NCBI GenBank assembly: GCA_019843655.1
Contig: JACDQD010000006.1
Coordinates: 28,414,246 to 28,478,245, forward strand
Source: Lethocerus indicus
Lineage: Eukaryota > Arthropoda > Insecta > Hemiptera > Belostomatidae
DNA length: 64,000 nucleotides
Reading direction: 5' to 3'
The notes below the pieces were generated by a model. The model was not told the origin of the DNA. It saw nothing but the letters and a program-made list of their open reading frames with translations, and searched no databases. Shown here piece by piece: positions 47,163-59,482 of this stretch (positions within the stretch are counted from its first letter, which is position 1; each line of letters opens with the position of its first letter). Both the position numbers and the translations under genes were made by a program.

Positions 47163-48789
47163 GACGCACAAGTGCAACGGATGTTTTTCGCTAATCCTAT
47201 CCTTGGTTAGTGTTAATTTTAAGAATTCAATTGGCCGACTTTCGAATAAGGAGGCCAGAAATACTTCAATGGGCACGAGCCATGTCAGCCCCAATACCCT
47301 TTCTGAATAGAGAGTCGAACGATATCATTTAGAAATATTTTTAGAGACACCCGAACTACAGTACGAGGATTTTTAAATACCTCAGATAAATTCCTATTTC
47401 ATTTGGTCAGGTGTCATTTTCTATTTGTACAGTTTCTCCTGTCGGTCGATGGACTTGTTATGTGTACAGTTAATTAATTTCATTCTTCCAATTATTCGGT
47501 TGAGTATACTCTTCGATTCATCGGAGTTTAATATTCAAAAAAAAAAAACAGAACTGTAGATGATATCCATTCTAAGCTTCGTTCTATAAATAGACAATTT
47601 AGCTGTGTATATAAGCATTCTGAAACTTTTATATTACCTTGCAAAAGGTCACCGTATATTTAGGATGTTTCGACCACTATGTTCATTAATACAGTACAAT
47701 GTTTGACTGATGATAATTTGACATATATTTAACTGTAAATATTGCTTTTTCATTTAGCCTTTTCAAAAAGCGAGGATGAATATTGATTTTTATAATTTAG
47801 AAGAATATGGGAAGGAAAATTTAAATATCATCTAAAAACTCATGGTACAAAAATCTTCACATTATTTTGTTCTTATACCGGATATTTCTTATTCTATTTC
47901 TATAAGTTTTAATTAGTTACAAATATTTATTTAATCTTCTAGAGAGTATAACATAATTATTACATAAATATTAATTATAAAAGACTATTTGATATATAGG
48001 TGAAAAAATATATATCAAATTATTGTGTTAGATGTAAAATAAATATTTTCATTAAAGATAACTCTTTAAAAGTAATAAATATTATTTTTTTCCATTTTTT
48101 TGTAATACCAACGTACAATGAGTATATAATCTCTTTGGTTTATAAAATAATTACATGTTATAAGATAAATAATGTTATGTATTAAAAAAAACAAAATGAC
48201 AACCATTGTAAATTAATTCAATATTTATGTTCAATAATTTAATTGATTATGTTTAAGGTAGATAAATGTATTAATGCTAGATAAAGTCTGTGATAGCTTC
48301 ATTAAGCACGTGAATTCTCGTTGCCATAAAGTTGTAATATAATACATTTGTAATTAGCGTTAACATCATTTACATTTTAACATAATAATTTAGATGTCAT
48401 TTTCTAAATTGTACCAATGCTATTTTAGAAAGCACTATTCTATAGCAAGCTATTTGATGTTTTTCCTTAAACTTCCACCCTTGCTTTAATAATTAAGTTA
48501 TTAAATGTATATGTGTAAATAATATAATCAATAAAATATTCAATCACTGTTTTATTTATTTTGACACTTCACTGAACCTCAAAATCCAATTTTCTTTGTA
48601 TACTAGATATCAGCATATGCATATTTATTTTTTCTGAGTGCTGCAGTTAAAAATTATTAAATGTGCAATAGAACTCAACATTTATTATAAAGTAGAATAT
48701 AAAAAAGAACCAATTCTATAAGAATTTAATATGTGATACTTTTTTAAAGCCAACATTACTATTACATAATTATTTTTGTGTACCAAATA
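47163..48789. other. AT-rich unique DNA between dsf and the satellite domain
   Basis: No CCT4 exon and no other coding signal. Includes the poly(A) signal at 48530. Confidence 0.6.
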
Positions 48790-49842
48790 ATATAAACCCA
48801 TTAATGGGCCGATTTTGCGCCTAAAAACTGCTTTTTTGGGCCTAAAAAACGCATTTATGGGCCGATTTTGCGCCTAAAACCCGCATTTTTGGGTCGATTT
48901 TGCGCCTAAAAACCACGTTATTGGACCGATTGTTCCCCTAAAAAACAACTATTAAGCATCAATTTTACCCCTTAAAACACCCTTTTAATAGACAATTTTG
49001 CCGATAAAACCGCCTCTTCTGGGCCCATTTTGCATCCCAGGAACCAATATTTTTGGGCCACATTTTGATTTTTCGAAAATTATCCCCGATCGATCCCATG
49101 TTCCACCCACAAGTGTACCAAAGTGAGTTACACTTAGTATTTTTAGAAAATTTTTTATACCCTAAAATGCGATTTTAGACCCAAGATTGACCTGAAAATA
49201 CGATTTTTCTCCCTAAAAGAGGGGTTTTTATACAAAAATTCGGTTTTCATGCCGAAAAATGCGGATTCCTGCCCTAAAAACGGGGTTTTTAGACGACAAA
49301 TTAGCCCAAAAATGCGGTTTTTAGGCCCAAAAATGGCATTTATAAAGACAAAATTAGCCCTAATACATGGTTTTTAGGTCGAAAAATTGCATTTATGACG
49401 TAAAATTTGACCAAAAATGCGCTTTTAAGGACCCAAAATGGCATTTTTGACGGAAAATTATCCCAAAAATGCGGTTTTATTCCCCCCAAAAGGGGTTTTT
49501 AGAGGAAAAATTGGCAAAAATTGTGGCTTTTAGACACAAAAATGGCATTTTTAGACGCAAAATTGGACCAAAAACGCGGTTCTTAGGCCCAAAAATGGTA
49601 TTGTTAGACGCAAAATTAGCCCAAAAATGCGGTTTTTAGGACCAAAAATTGCAATTTTTGACGCAAAATTAGCTCAAAAACAGGATTTTCAGGCAGAAAA
49701 ATGGAATTGTAAGACATAAAATTAGCCAAAAAATGTATTATTTAGGACCAAAAAAGGAGATTTCTATTGAAAAATTGACACAAAAATGGGTTTTTTTCTC
49801 CAAAAAAGGGGTTTTTAGACTCAAAATTGGCCCAAAAATGAG
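48790..49842. repeat. Minisatellite block, orientation switch and one isolated 104-bp-type monomer
   Basis: 48790-49060 reads GGGCCGATTTTGCGCCTAAA (reverse orientation); 49150-49842 reads GCGGTTTTTAGGCCCAAAAA (forward). Between them, at about 49065-49150, is a lone diverged monomer (ATGTTCCACCCACAAGTGTA, CCAAAGTGAGTTACACTT). Confidence 0.85.
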
Positions 49843-52800
49843 GTTTTTCGAAAATTTTTCTCTGATCGAACCCATATTCCACCCACAAGTGTCCCAAACT
49901 GAGTTACACTTGCACCTGAAACGGCGGGTCGGAAATCGAAAATTTAGGTTTTTCGAAAATTTTCTCAGATCGGTCCCATATTCCACCCACAAGTGTACCA
50001 AAGTGAGTTAAACTTGCCCCTAAAATGGCGGGTTGAAAATCGAAAATTTAGGTTTTTCGAAAATTTTCTCAGATCGGTCCCATATTCCACCCACAAGTGT
50101 CCCAAAGTGAGTTAAACTTGCCCCTAAAATGGCGGGTTGAAAATCGAAAATTTAGGTTTTTCGAAAATTTTCTCAGATCGGTCCCATATTCCACCCACAA
50201 GTGTCCCAAAGTGAGTTAAACTTGCCCCTAAAATGGCGGGTTGAAAATCGAAAATTTAGGTTTTTCGAAAATTTTCTCAGATCGGTCCCATATTCCACCC
50301 ACAAGTGTCCCAAAGTGAGTTAAACTTGCCCCTAAAATGGCGGGTTGAAAATCGAAAATTTAGGTTTTCGAAAATTTTCTCAGATCGGTCCCATATTCCA
50401 CCCACAAGTGTCCCAAAGTGAGTTAAACTTGCCCCTAAAATGGCGGGTTGAAAATCGAAAATTTAGGTTTTTCGAAAATTTTCTCAGATCGGTCCCATAT
50501 TCCACCCACAAGTGTCCCAAAGTGAGTTAAACTTGCCCCTAAAATGGCGGGTTGAAAATCGAAAATTTAGGTTTTTCGAAAATTTTCTCAGATCGGTCCC
50601 ATATTCCACCCACAAGTGTCCCAAAGTGAGTTAAACTTGCCCCTGAAATGGCGGGTTGAAAATCGAAAATTTAGGTTTTTCGAAAATTTTCTCAGATCGA
50701 TCCCATATTCCACCCACAAGTGTCCCAAAGTGAGTTAACTTGCCCCCCTGAAATAGGCGGGTCGGAAATCGAAAATTTAGGTTTTTTTTCGATCGATCCC
50801 AATTCCACCCCAAGTTCTCAGGGTTGAAAATCGAAAATTTAGGTTTTTCGAAAATTTTCTCAGATCGGTCCCATATTCCACCCACAAGTGTCCCAAAGTG
50901 AGTTAAACTTGCCCCTAAAATGGCGGGTTGAAAATCGAAAATTTAGGTTTTTCGAAAATTTTCTCAGATCGGTCCCATATTCCACCCACAAGTGTCCCAA
51001 AGTGAGTTAAACTTGCCCCTGAAATGGCGGGTTGAAAATCGAAAATTTAGGTTTTCGAAAATTTTCTCAGATCGGTCCCATATTCCACCCACAAGTGTCC
51101 CAAAGTGAGTTAACTTGCCCCTGAAATGGCGGGTTGAAAATCGAAAATTTAGGTTTTTCGAAAATTTTCTCAGATCGGTCCCATATTCCACCCACAAGTG
51201 TCCCAAAGTGAGTTAAACTTGCCCCTGAAATGGCGGGTTGAAAATCGAAAATTTAGGTTTTTCGAAAATTTTCTCAGATCGGTCCCATATTCCACCCACA
51301 AGTGTCCCAAAGTGAGTTACACTTGCCCCTAAAATGGCGGGTTGAAAATCGAAAATTTAGGTTTTTCGAAAATTTTCTCAGATCGATCCCATATTCCACC
51401 CACAAGTGTCCCAAAGTGAGTTAACTTGCCCCTAAATGGCGGGTTGATGGCGAAAATTTTCTCAGGTTATTCCACCCACAAGAAAATCGAAAATTTAGGT
51501 TTTTCGAAAATTTTCTCAGATCGGTCCCATATTCCACCCACAAGTGTCCCAAAGTGAGTTAAACTTGACCCTGAAATGGCGGGTTGAAAATCGAAAATTT
51601 AGGTTTTTCGAAAATTTTCTCAGATCGGTCCCATATTCCACCCACAAGTGTCCCAAAGTGAGTTAAACTTGCCCCTAAAATGGCGGGTTGAAAATCGAAA
51701 ATTTAGGTTTTTCGAAAATTTTCTCAGATCGGTCCCATATTCCACCCACAAGTGTCCCAATGTGAGTTACACTTGCCCCTGAAATGGCGGGTTGAAAATC
51801 GAAAATTTAGGTTTTTCGAAAATTTTCTCAGATCGATCCCATATTCCACCCACAAGTGTCCCAAAGTGAGTTACACTTGCCCCTAAAATGGCGGGTTGAA
51901 AATCGAAAATTTAGGTTTTTCGAAAATTTTCTCAGATCGATCCCATATTCCACCCACAAGTGTCCCAAAGTGAGTTAAACTTGCCCCTGAAATGGCGGGT
52001 TGAAAATCGAAAATTTAGGTTTTTCGAAAATTTTCTCAGATCGATCCCATATTCCACCCACAAGTGTCCCAAAGTGAGTTACACTTGCCCCTAAAATGGC
52101 GGGTTGAAAATCGAAAATTTAGGTTTTTCGAAAATTTTCTCAGATCGATCCCATATTCCACCCACAAGTGTCCCAAAGTGAGTTACACTTGCCCCTAAAA
52201 TGGCGGGTTGAAAATCGAAAATTTAGGTTTTTCGAAAATTTTCTCAGATCGATCCCATATTCCACCCACAAGTGTCCCAAAGTGAGTTACACTTGCCCCT
52301 GAAATGGCGGGTTGAAAATCGAAAATTTAGGTTTTTCGAAAATTTTCTCAGATCGGTCCCATATTCCACCCACAAGTGTCCCAAAGTGAGTTACACTTGC
52401 CCCTGAAATGGCGGGTTGAAAATCGAAAATTTAGGTTTTTCGAAAATTTTCTCAGATCGGTCCCATATTCCACCCACAAGTGTCCCAAAGTGAGTTAAAC
52501 TTGCCCTAAAATGGCGGGTTGAAAATCGAAAATTTAGGTTTTCGAAAATTTTCTCAGATCGGTCCCATATTCCACCCACAAGTGTCCCAAAGTGAGTTAC
52601 ACTTGCCCCGGGTGAAATGGCGAAAATTTTCTCAGGTCCCATATTCCACCCACAAGTGTCCCAAAATCGAAAATTTAGGTTTTCGAAAATTTTCTCAGAT
52701 CGGTCCCATATTCCACCCACAAGTGTCCCAAAGTGAGTTAAAGCGTGCCCCTAAAATGAGAGGGTTGAAAATCGAAAATTTAGGTTTTTCGAAAATTTTC

Positions 52801-54042
52801 TCAGATCGGTCCCATATTCCACCCACAAGTGTCCCAAAGTGAGTTACACTTGCCCCTAAAATGGCGGGTTGAAAATCGAAAATTTAGGTTTTTCGAAAAT
52901 TTTCTCAGATCGGTCCCATATTCCACCCACAAGTGTCCCAAAGTGAGTTACAACTTGCCCTGAAATGGCGGGTTGAAAATCGAAAATTTAGGTTTTCGAA
53001 AATTTTCTCAGATCGGTCCCATATTCCACCCACAAGTGTCCCAAAGTGAGTTAAACTTGCCCCTAAAATGGCGGGTTGAAAATCGAAAATTTAGGTTTTT
53101 CGAAAATTTTCTCAGATCGATCCCATATTCCACCCACAAGTGTCCCAAAGTGAGTTAAACTTGCCCCTGAAATGGCGGGTTGAAAATCGAAAATTTAGGT
53201 TTTTCGAAAATTTTCTCAGATCGATCCCATATTCCACCCACAAGTGTCCCAAAGTGAGTTACACTTGCCCCTAAAATGGCGGGTTGAAAATCGAAAATTT
53301 AGGTTTTTCGAAAATTTTCTCAGATCGGTCCCATATTCCACCCACAAGTGTCCCAAAGTGAGTTACACTTGCCCCTAAAATGGCGGGTCGGAAATCGAAA
53401 ATTTAGGTTTTTCGAAAATTTTCTCAGATCGGTCCCATATTCCACCCACAAGTGTCCCAAAGTGAGTTACACTTGCCCCCCCCTAAAATGGCGGGTTGAA
53501 AATCGAAAATTTAGGTTTTTCGAAAATTTTCTCAGATCGGTCCCATATTCCACCCACAAGTGTCCCAAAGTGAGTTACACTTGCCCCTGAAATGGCGGGT
53601 CGAAAATCGAAAATTTAGGTTTTTCGAAAATTTTCTCAGATCGGTCCCATATTCCACCCACAAGTGTCCCAAAGTGAGTTACACTTGCCCCTGAAATGGC
53701 GGGTCGAAAATCGAAAATTTAGGTTTTCGAAAATTTTCAGATCGGTCCCATATTCCACCCACAAGTGTCCCAAAGTGAGTTGCAACTTTTGCTCCCTAAA
53801 ATTGGCGGGTTGAAAATCGAAAATTTAGGTTTTTCGAAAATTTTCTCAGATCGGTCCCATATTCCACCCACAAGTGTCCCAAAGTGAGTTACACTTGCCC
53901 TAAAACGGCGGGTCGAAAATCGAAAATTTAGGTTTTCGAAAATTTTCTCAGATCGGTCCCATATTCCACCCACAAGTGTCCCAAAGTGAGTTACACTTGC
54001 CCTAAAATGGCGGGTCGAAAATCGAAAATTTAGGTTTTCCAA
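49843..54042. repeat. 104-bp satellite block 1, about 40 copies
   Basis: The unit contains CATATTCCACCCACAAGTGT, CCCAAAGTGAGTTACACTTG, GGCGGGTTGAAAATCGAAAA and TTTAGGTTTTTCGAAAATTT. ATTCCACCCACAAGTG recurs every 104 bp. Left copies mostly have GTTAAAC, right copies GTTACAC. Collapsed or truncated units occur near 50740-50830, 51430-51490 and 52600-52680. Confidence 0.97.
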
Positions 54043-55924
54043 AATCGCATTTCTTGGCACCTAAAATGCCATTTTTGTAAAAACCGCATTTTTAATTTAC
54101 GTCTAAAATGCCATTTTTGTGCCAAAAACAGCAGTTTTAATTTTAGTCTAAAATGCCATTTTGTGCCTAAAACCGCATTTTGGTACAATTTTGCGTCGAA
54201 AAATGCCATTTTGAGCCTAAAACGCATTTTGGGCAATTTTGCGTCTAAAATGCCATTTTTTTCCGAAAACGCATTTTCGGGCCAATTTTGTCCTAAAAAT
54301 GCCATTTTGTGCCTAAAACCGCATTTTTGGGTCAATTTTGCGTCTAAAATGCCATATTTTGCCTAAAAACCGAAGTTTTCGGCCAATAATTTGGATCCAA
54401 AATGCCATTTTGTGCCTAAAATCGCATTTTGGGCCAATTTTGCGTCTAAAATGCCATTTTGTTAAAACCGCATTTTTGGGTCAATTTTGCGTCTAAAATG
54501 CATATTTTTGCCTAAAACCGCAGTTTCGGCTAATTTTGATCCAAAATGCCATTTTTAGTGCCTAAAAATCGCATTTTTGGGCCAATTTTGTCTAAAAATG
54601 CCATTTTTGTGCCTAAAACGCCTTTCTGTCAATTTTGCGTCTAAAATGACAATTTTGCCTAAAAACGCATTTTCGAGCAAATTTTGCGTCTAAAATGCCA
54701 TTTTTGCGCCTAAAACCGCAGTTTTTGGGCCAATTTTGGTCTAAAATGCCATTTTTGTGCCTAAAACCTCATTTTTGGTCAATTTTGCGTCTAAAATGAC
54801 ATATCCTTGCCTAAAACCGCATTTGGGCCAATAACAGAAAACCGCATTTTGGCGTCTAAAAATGCCATTTTTGTAAAAACTTTTGAGCAATTTTGCGTCT
54901 AAAATGCCATTTTGTGCCTAAAATCGCCTTTAATTTTTGCGTCTAAAAATGCATTTTTGCCTAAAACCGCATTTTAATAATTTTGCGTCTAAAATGCCAT
55001 TTTGTGCCTAAAAATCGCATTTCTAATTTTGCGTCTAAAATGACAATTTTACAAACCGCATTTTCGAGCAAATTTTGCGTCTAAATATGCCATTTTTGCG
55101 CCTAAAAACCGCAGTTTTGGGCGAATTTTGGGTCTAAAAATGCCATTTTTGTGCCTATAAACCGCATTTTTGGCTACTTTTGCGTCAAAATGCCATTTTG
55201 AGCCTAAAAACGCGTTTCTGGGTCAATTTCGCCTCTAAAATGGAATTTTTACTTAAAACCGCATTTTGGGCAAATTTATTTTGCCTAAAACCGCAGTTTT
55301 GGGTTAATTTGGGTCTAAAATGCCATTTTTGTGCCTATAAACCGCATTTTTGGCTACTTTTGCGTCAAAAAATGCCATTTTTGAGCCTAAAAAACGCGTT
55401 TCTGGGTCAATTTCGCCTCTAAAAATGGAATTTTTTTCAGAAAAAACGCATTTTCAAGCAAATTTTGCGTCTAAAAATGCCATTTTTGTGCCTAAAATCG
55501 CATTTTTGGGCCAATTTTGGGTCTAAAAATGCCATTTTTTTTTACCTAAAAACCTCATTGTTGGGCCAATTTTGCGTCTAAAAATGCCATTTTTGTACCT
55601 AAAAACCGCATTTTTGGGCCAATATTGCGTCTAAATATGCTATTTTTGTGCCTAAAAACCGCAGATTGGGGCTAATTTTGGGTCTAAAAAGTCCATTTTT
55701 GTGCCTAAAAACCGCATTTTTGGGTCAATTTGGCGTCTAAAAATGCCATTTTTGTGCCTAAAAACCGCATTTTGGGCCAATTTTGCGTCTAAAAATGCCA
55801 TTTTTGTACCTAAAAACCGCATTTTTGGGCCAATTTGGCGTCTAAAAATGCCATATTCTTGCCTAAAAACCGCATTTCCACTTTTGCCAAAAAATGGCAT
55901 TTGTGTCCCTACTTTCAGGCTCAA
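54043..55924. repeat. About 53-bp minisatellite block, reverse orientation (copy 1)
   Basis: Unit GCCATTTTTGTGCCTAAAAA plus CCGCATTTTTGGGCCAATTT plus TGCGTCTAAAAAT. From 54060 to about 55380 most A5/T5 runs are A4/T4; from 55380 on they return to normal length. Near-duplicate of 57129-58992. Confidence 0.95.
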
Positions 55925-57128
55925 AAGTGTCCAAAAGTGAGTTACACTTTCCTAAAACGCCGGTCGGAATCGAAAATTTAGGTTTTTCGAAAATTTTCTC
56001 AGATCGATCCCATATTCCACCCACAAGTGTCCCAAAGTGAGTTACACTTGCCCCTGAAACGGCGGGTCGGAAATCGAAAATTTAGGTTTTTCGAAAATTT
56101 TCTCAGATCGGTCCCATATTCCACCCACAAGTGTCCCAAAGTTACACTTGCCCCTGAAATGGCGGGTTGAAAATCGAAAATTTAGGTTTTTCGAAAATTT
56201 TCTCAGATCGGTCCCATATTCCACCCACAAGTGTCCCAAAGTGAGTTACACTTGCCCCTAAAACGGCGGGTCTAAAATCGAAAATTTAGGTTTTTCGAAA
56301 ATTTTCTCAGGTCGGTCCCATATTCCACCCACAAGTGTCCCAAAGTGAGTTACACTTGCCCCTAAAACGGCGGGTCGAAAATCGAAAATTTAGGTTTTTC
56401 GAAAATTTTCTCAGATCGGTCCCATATTCCACCCACAAGTGTCCCAAAGTGAGTTACACTTGCCCCTGAAATGGCGGGTTGAAAATCGAAAATTTAGGTT
56501 TTTCGAAAATTTTCTCAGATCGGTCCCATATTCCACCCACAAGTGTCCCAAAGTGAGTTAAACTTGCCCCTGAAATGGCGGGTTGAAAATCGAAAATTTA
56601 GGTTTTTCGAAAATTTTCTCAGATCGATCCCATATTCCACCCACAAGTGTCCCAAAGTGAGTTACACTTGCCCCTAAAATGGCGGGTCAAAAATCGAAAA
56701 TTTAGGTTTTTCGAAAATTTTCTCAGATCGGTCCCATATTCCACCCACAAGTGTCCCAAAGTGAGTTACACTTGCCCCTAAAACGGCGGGTCGAAAATCG
56801 AAAATTTAGGTTTTTCGAAAATTTTCTCAGATCGGTCCCATATTCCACCCACAAGTGTCCCAAAGTGAGTTACACTTGCCCCTAAAACGGCGGGTCGAAA
56901 ATCGAAAATTTAGGTTTTTCGAAAATTTTCTCAGATCGGTCCCATATTCCACCCACAAGTGTCCCAAAGTGAGTTACACTTGCCCCTAAAACGGCGGGTC
57001 GGAAATCGAAAATTTAGGTTTTTCGAAAATTTTCTCAGATCGGTCCCATATTCCACCCACAAGTGTCCCAAAGTGAGTTACACTTGCCCCTAAAAAAGCG
57101 GGTCGGAAATCGAAAATATAGGTTTTCC
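55925..57128. repeat. 104-bp satellite block 2, about 11 copies
   Basis: Same unit and orientation as block 1 but with more AACGGCGGGTCG variants, so homogenised locally. Confidence 0.97.
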
Positions 57129-58992
57129 AAAAATCGCATTTCTTGGCAAATTATGCGTCTAAAAATGCCATTTTTGTACCTAAAAACCGCATTTTTGGGC
57201 CAATTTTGCGTCTAAAATTATTTGAAAACAGCAGTTTTAAATAATTTTGGTCTAAAAATGCCATTTTTGTGCCTAAAAACCGCATTTTGGTACAATTTTG
57301 CGTCGAAAAATGCCATTTTTGAGCCTAAAAAACGCATTCCTGGGCAAATTTTGCGTCTAAAAATGCCATTTTTTTTCCGAAAAAACGCATTTTCGAGCAA
57401 ATTTTGCGTCTAAAAATGCCATTTTTGTGCCTAAAAACCGCATTTTTGGGTCAATTTTGCGTCTAAAAATGCCATATTCTTGCCTAAAAACCGCAGTTTT
57501 CGGCCAATTTTGGATCCAAAAATGCCATTTTTGTGCCTAAAAATCGCATTTTTGGGCCAATTTTGCGTCTAAAAATGCCATTTTTGTGCCTAAAAATCGC
57601 CTTTCTGGGTCAATTTTGCGTCTAAAAATGACAATTTTGCCGAAAAAACGCATTTTCGAGCAAATTTTGCGTCTAAAAATGCCATTTTTGTGCCTAAAAA
57701 TCGCATTTTTGGGCCAATTTTGGGTCTAAAAATGCCATTTTTGTGCCTAAAAACCTCATTTTTTTGGTCAATTTTGCGTCTAAAAATGACATATCCTTGC
57801 CTAAAAACCGCATTTTGGGCCACTTTTGCGTCAAAAAATGCCATTTTTGTACCAAAAAACCGGATGTTTGGGCCAATTTTGCGTCTAAAAATGCCATTTT
57901 TGAGCCTAAAAAACGCATTTCTGGGTCAATTTTGCGTCTAAAAATGTTTTTGCCGAAAACGCATTTTGCTAAAAATGCCATTTTTGTGCCTAAAAATCGC
58001 CTTTCTGGGTCAATTTTGCGTCTAAAAATGACATATCCTTGCCTAAAAACCGCATTTTGGGCCAATTTTGCGTCTAAAAATGCCATTTTTGTGCCTAAAA
58101 ATCGCCTTTCTGGGTCAATTTTGCGTCTAAAAATGACAATTTTTTGCCGAAAAAACGCATTTTCGAGCAAATTTTGCGTCTAAATATGCCATTTTTGCGC
58201 CTAAAAACCGCAGTTTTGGGCGAATTTTGGGTCTAAAAATGCCATTTTTGTGCCTATAAACCGCATTTTTGGCTACTTTTGCGTCAAAAAATGCCATTTT
58301 TGAGCCTAAAAAACGCGTTTCTGGGTCAATTTCGCCTCTAAAAATGGAATTTTTTTACTTAAAAACCGCATTTCTGGGCAAATTTTGCGTCTAAAAATGC
58401 CATTTTTTAGCCTAAAAACCGCAGTTTTGGGCCAATTTTGGGTCTAAAAATGCCATTTTTGTGCCTATAAACCGCATTTTTGGCTACTTTTGCGTCAAAA
58501 AATGCCATTTTTGAGCCTAAAAAACGCGTTTCTGGGTCAATTTCGCCTCTAAAAATGGAATTTTTTTCAGAAAAAACGCATTTTCAAGCAAATTTTGCGT
58601 CTAAAAATGCCATTTTTGTGCCTAAAATCGCATTTTTGGGCCAATTTTGGGTCTAAAAATGCCCCTAAAACCATTTTTGGGCCAATATTGCGAAATATGC
58701 TATTTTGTGCCTAAAAACCGCAGATTGGGGCTAATTTTGGGTCTAAAAAGTCCATTTTTGTGCCTAAAAACCGCATTTTTGGGTCAATTTGGCGTCTAAA
58801 AATGCCATTTTTGTGCCTAAAAACCGCATTTTGGGCCAATTTTGCGTCTAAAAATGCCATTTTTGTACCTAAAAACCGCATTTTTGGGCCAATTTGGCGT
58901 CTAAAAATGCCATATTCTTGCCTAAAAACCGCATTTTGGGCCACTTTTGCTTCAAAAAATGGCATTTTTGTGTCTAATAACCTACTTTCAGG
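57129..58992. repeat. About 53-bp minisatellite block, reverse orientation (copy 2)
   Basis: Starts TCCAAAAATCGCATTTCTTG like 54038 and ends GGCTCAAAAAGTGTCC like 55917. It is about 3.07 kb from copy 1, a higher-order duplication together with the following 104-bp block. Confidence 0.95.
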
Positions 58993-59482
58993 CTCAAAAA
59001 GTGTCCAAAAGTGAGTTACACTTGCCCCTGAAACGCCGGGTCGGAAATCGAAAATTTAGGTTTTTCGAAAATTTTCTCAGATCGATCCCATATTCCACCC
59101 ACAAGTGTCCCAAAGTGAGTTACACTTGCCCCTGAAACGGCGGGTTGAAAATCGAAAATTTAGGTTTTTCGAAAATTTTCTCAGATCGGTCCCATATTCC
59201 ACCCACAAGTGTCCCAAAGTGAGTTACACTTGCCCCTAAAACGGCGGGTCTAAAATCGAAAATTTAGGTTTTTCGAAAATTTTCTCAGATCGGTCCCATA
59301 TTCCACCCACAAGTGTCCCAAAGTGAGTTACACTTGCCCCTAAAACGGCGGGTCGGAAATCGAAAATTTAGGTTTTTCGAAAATTTTCTCAGATCGGTCC
59401 CATATTCCACCCACAAGTGTCCCAAAGTGAGTTACACTTGCCCCTGAAACGGCGGGTCGAAAATCGAAAATTTAGGTTTTCT
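58993..59482. repeat. 104-bp satellite block 3, about 5 copies
   Basis: Same unit and orientation as blocks 1 and 2. Breaks off in TTTAGGTTTTCTGAAAAATT. Confidence 0.97.

Larger units (their letters stand above)
46068..48560 (+). other. Probable dsf 3'UTR with AATAAA at 48530
   Basis: AT-rich, with no coding signal after the dsf stop. It includes a minisatellite (46241-47053) between two copies of a 100-bp segment, then unique AT-rich DNA. The AATAAA at 48530-48535, just before the satellite domain, is the best poly(A) signal seen. The end point is inference; a shorter transcript is equally possible. Confidence 0.4.

Noticed and set aside
49843..54042. CRISPR-like array
   Set aside because: The 104-bp units are contiguous, with no unique spacers, in a eukaryotic genome. 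This is a satellite.
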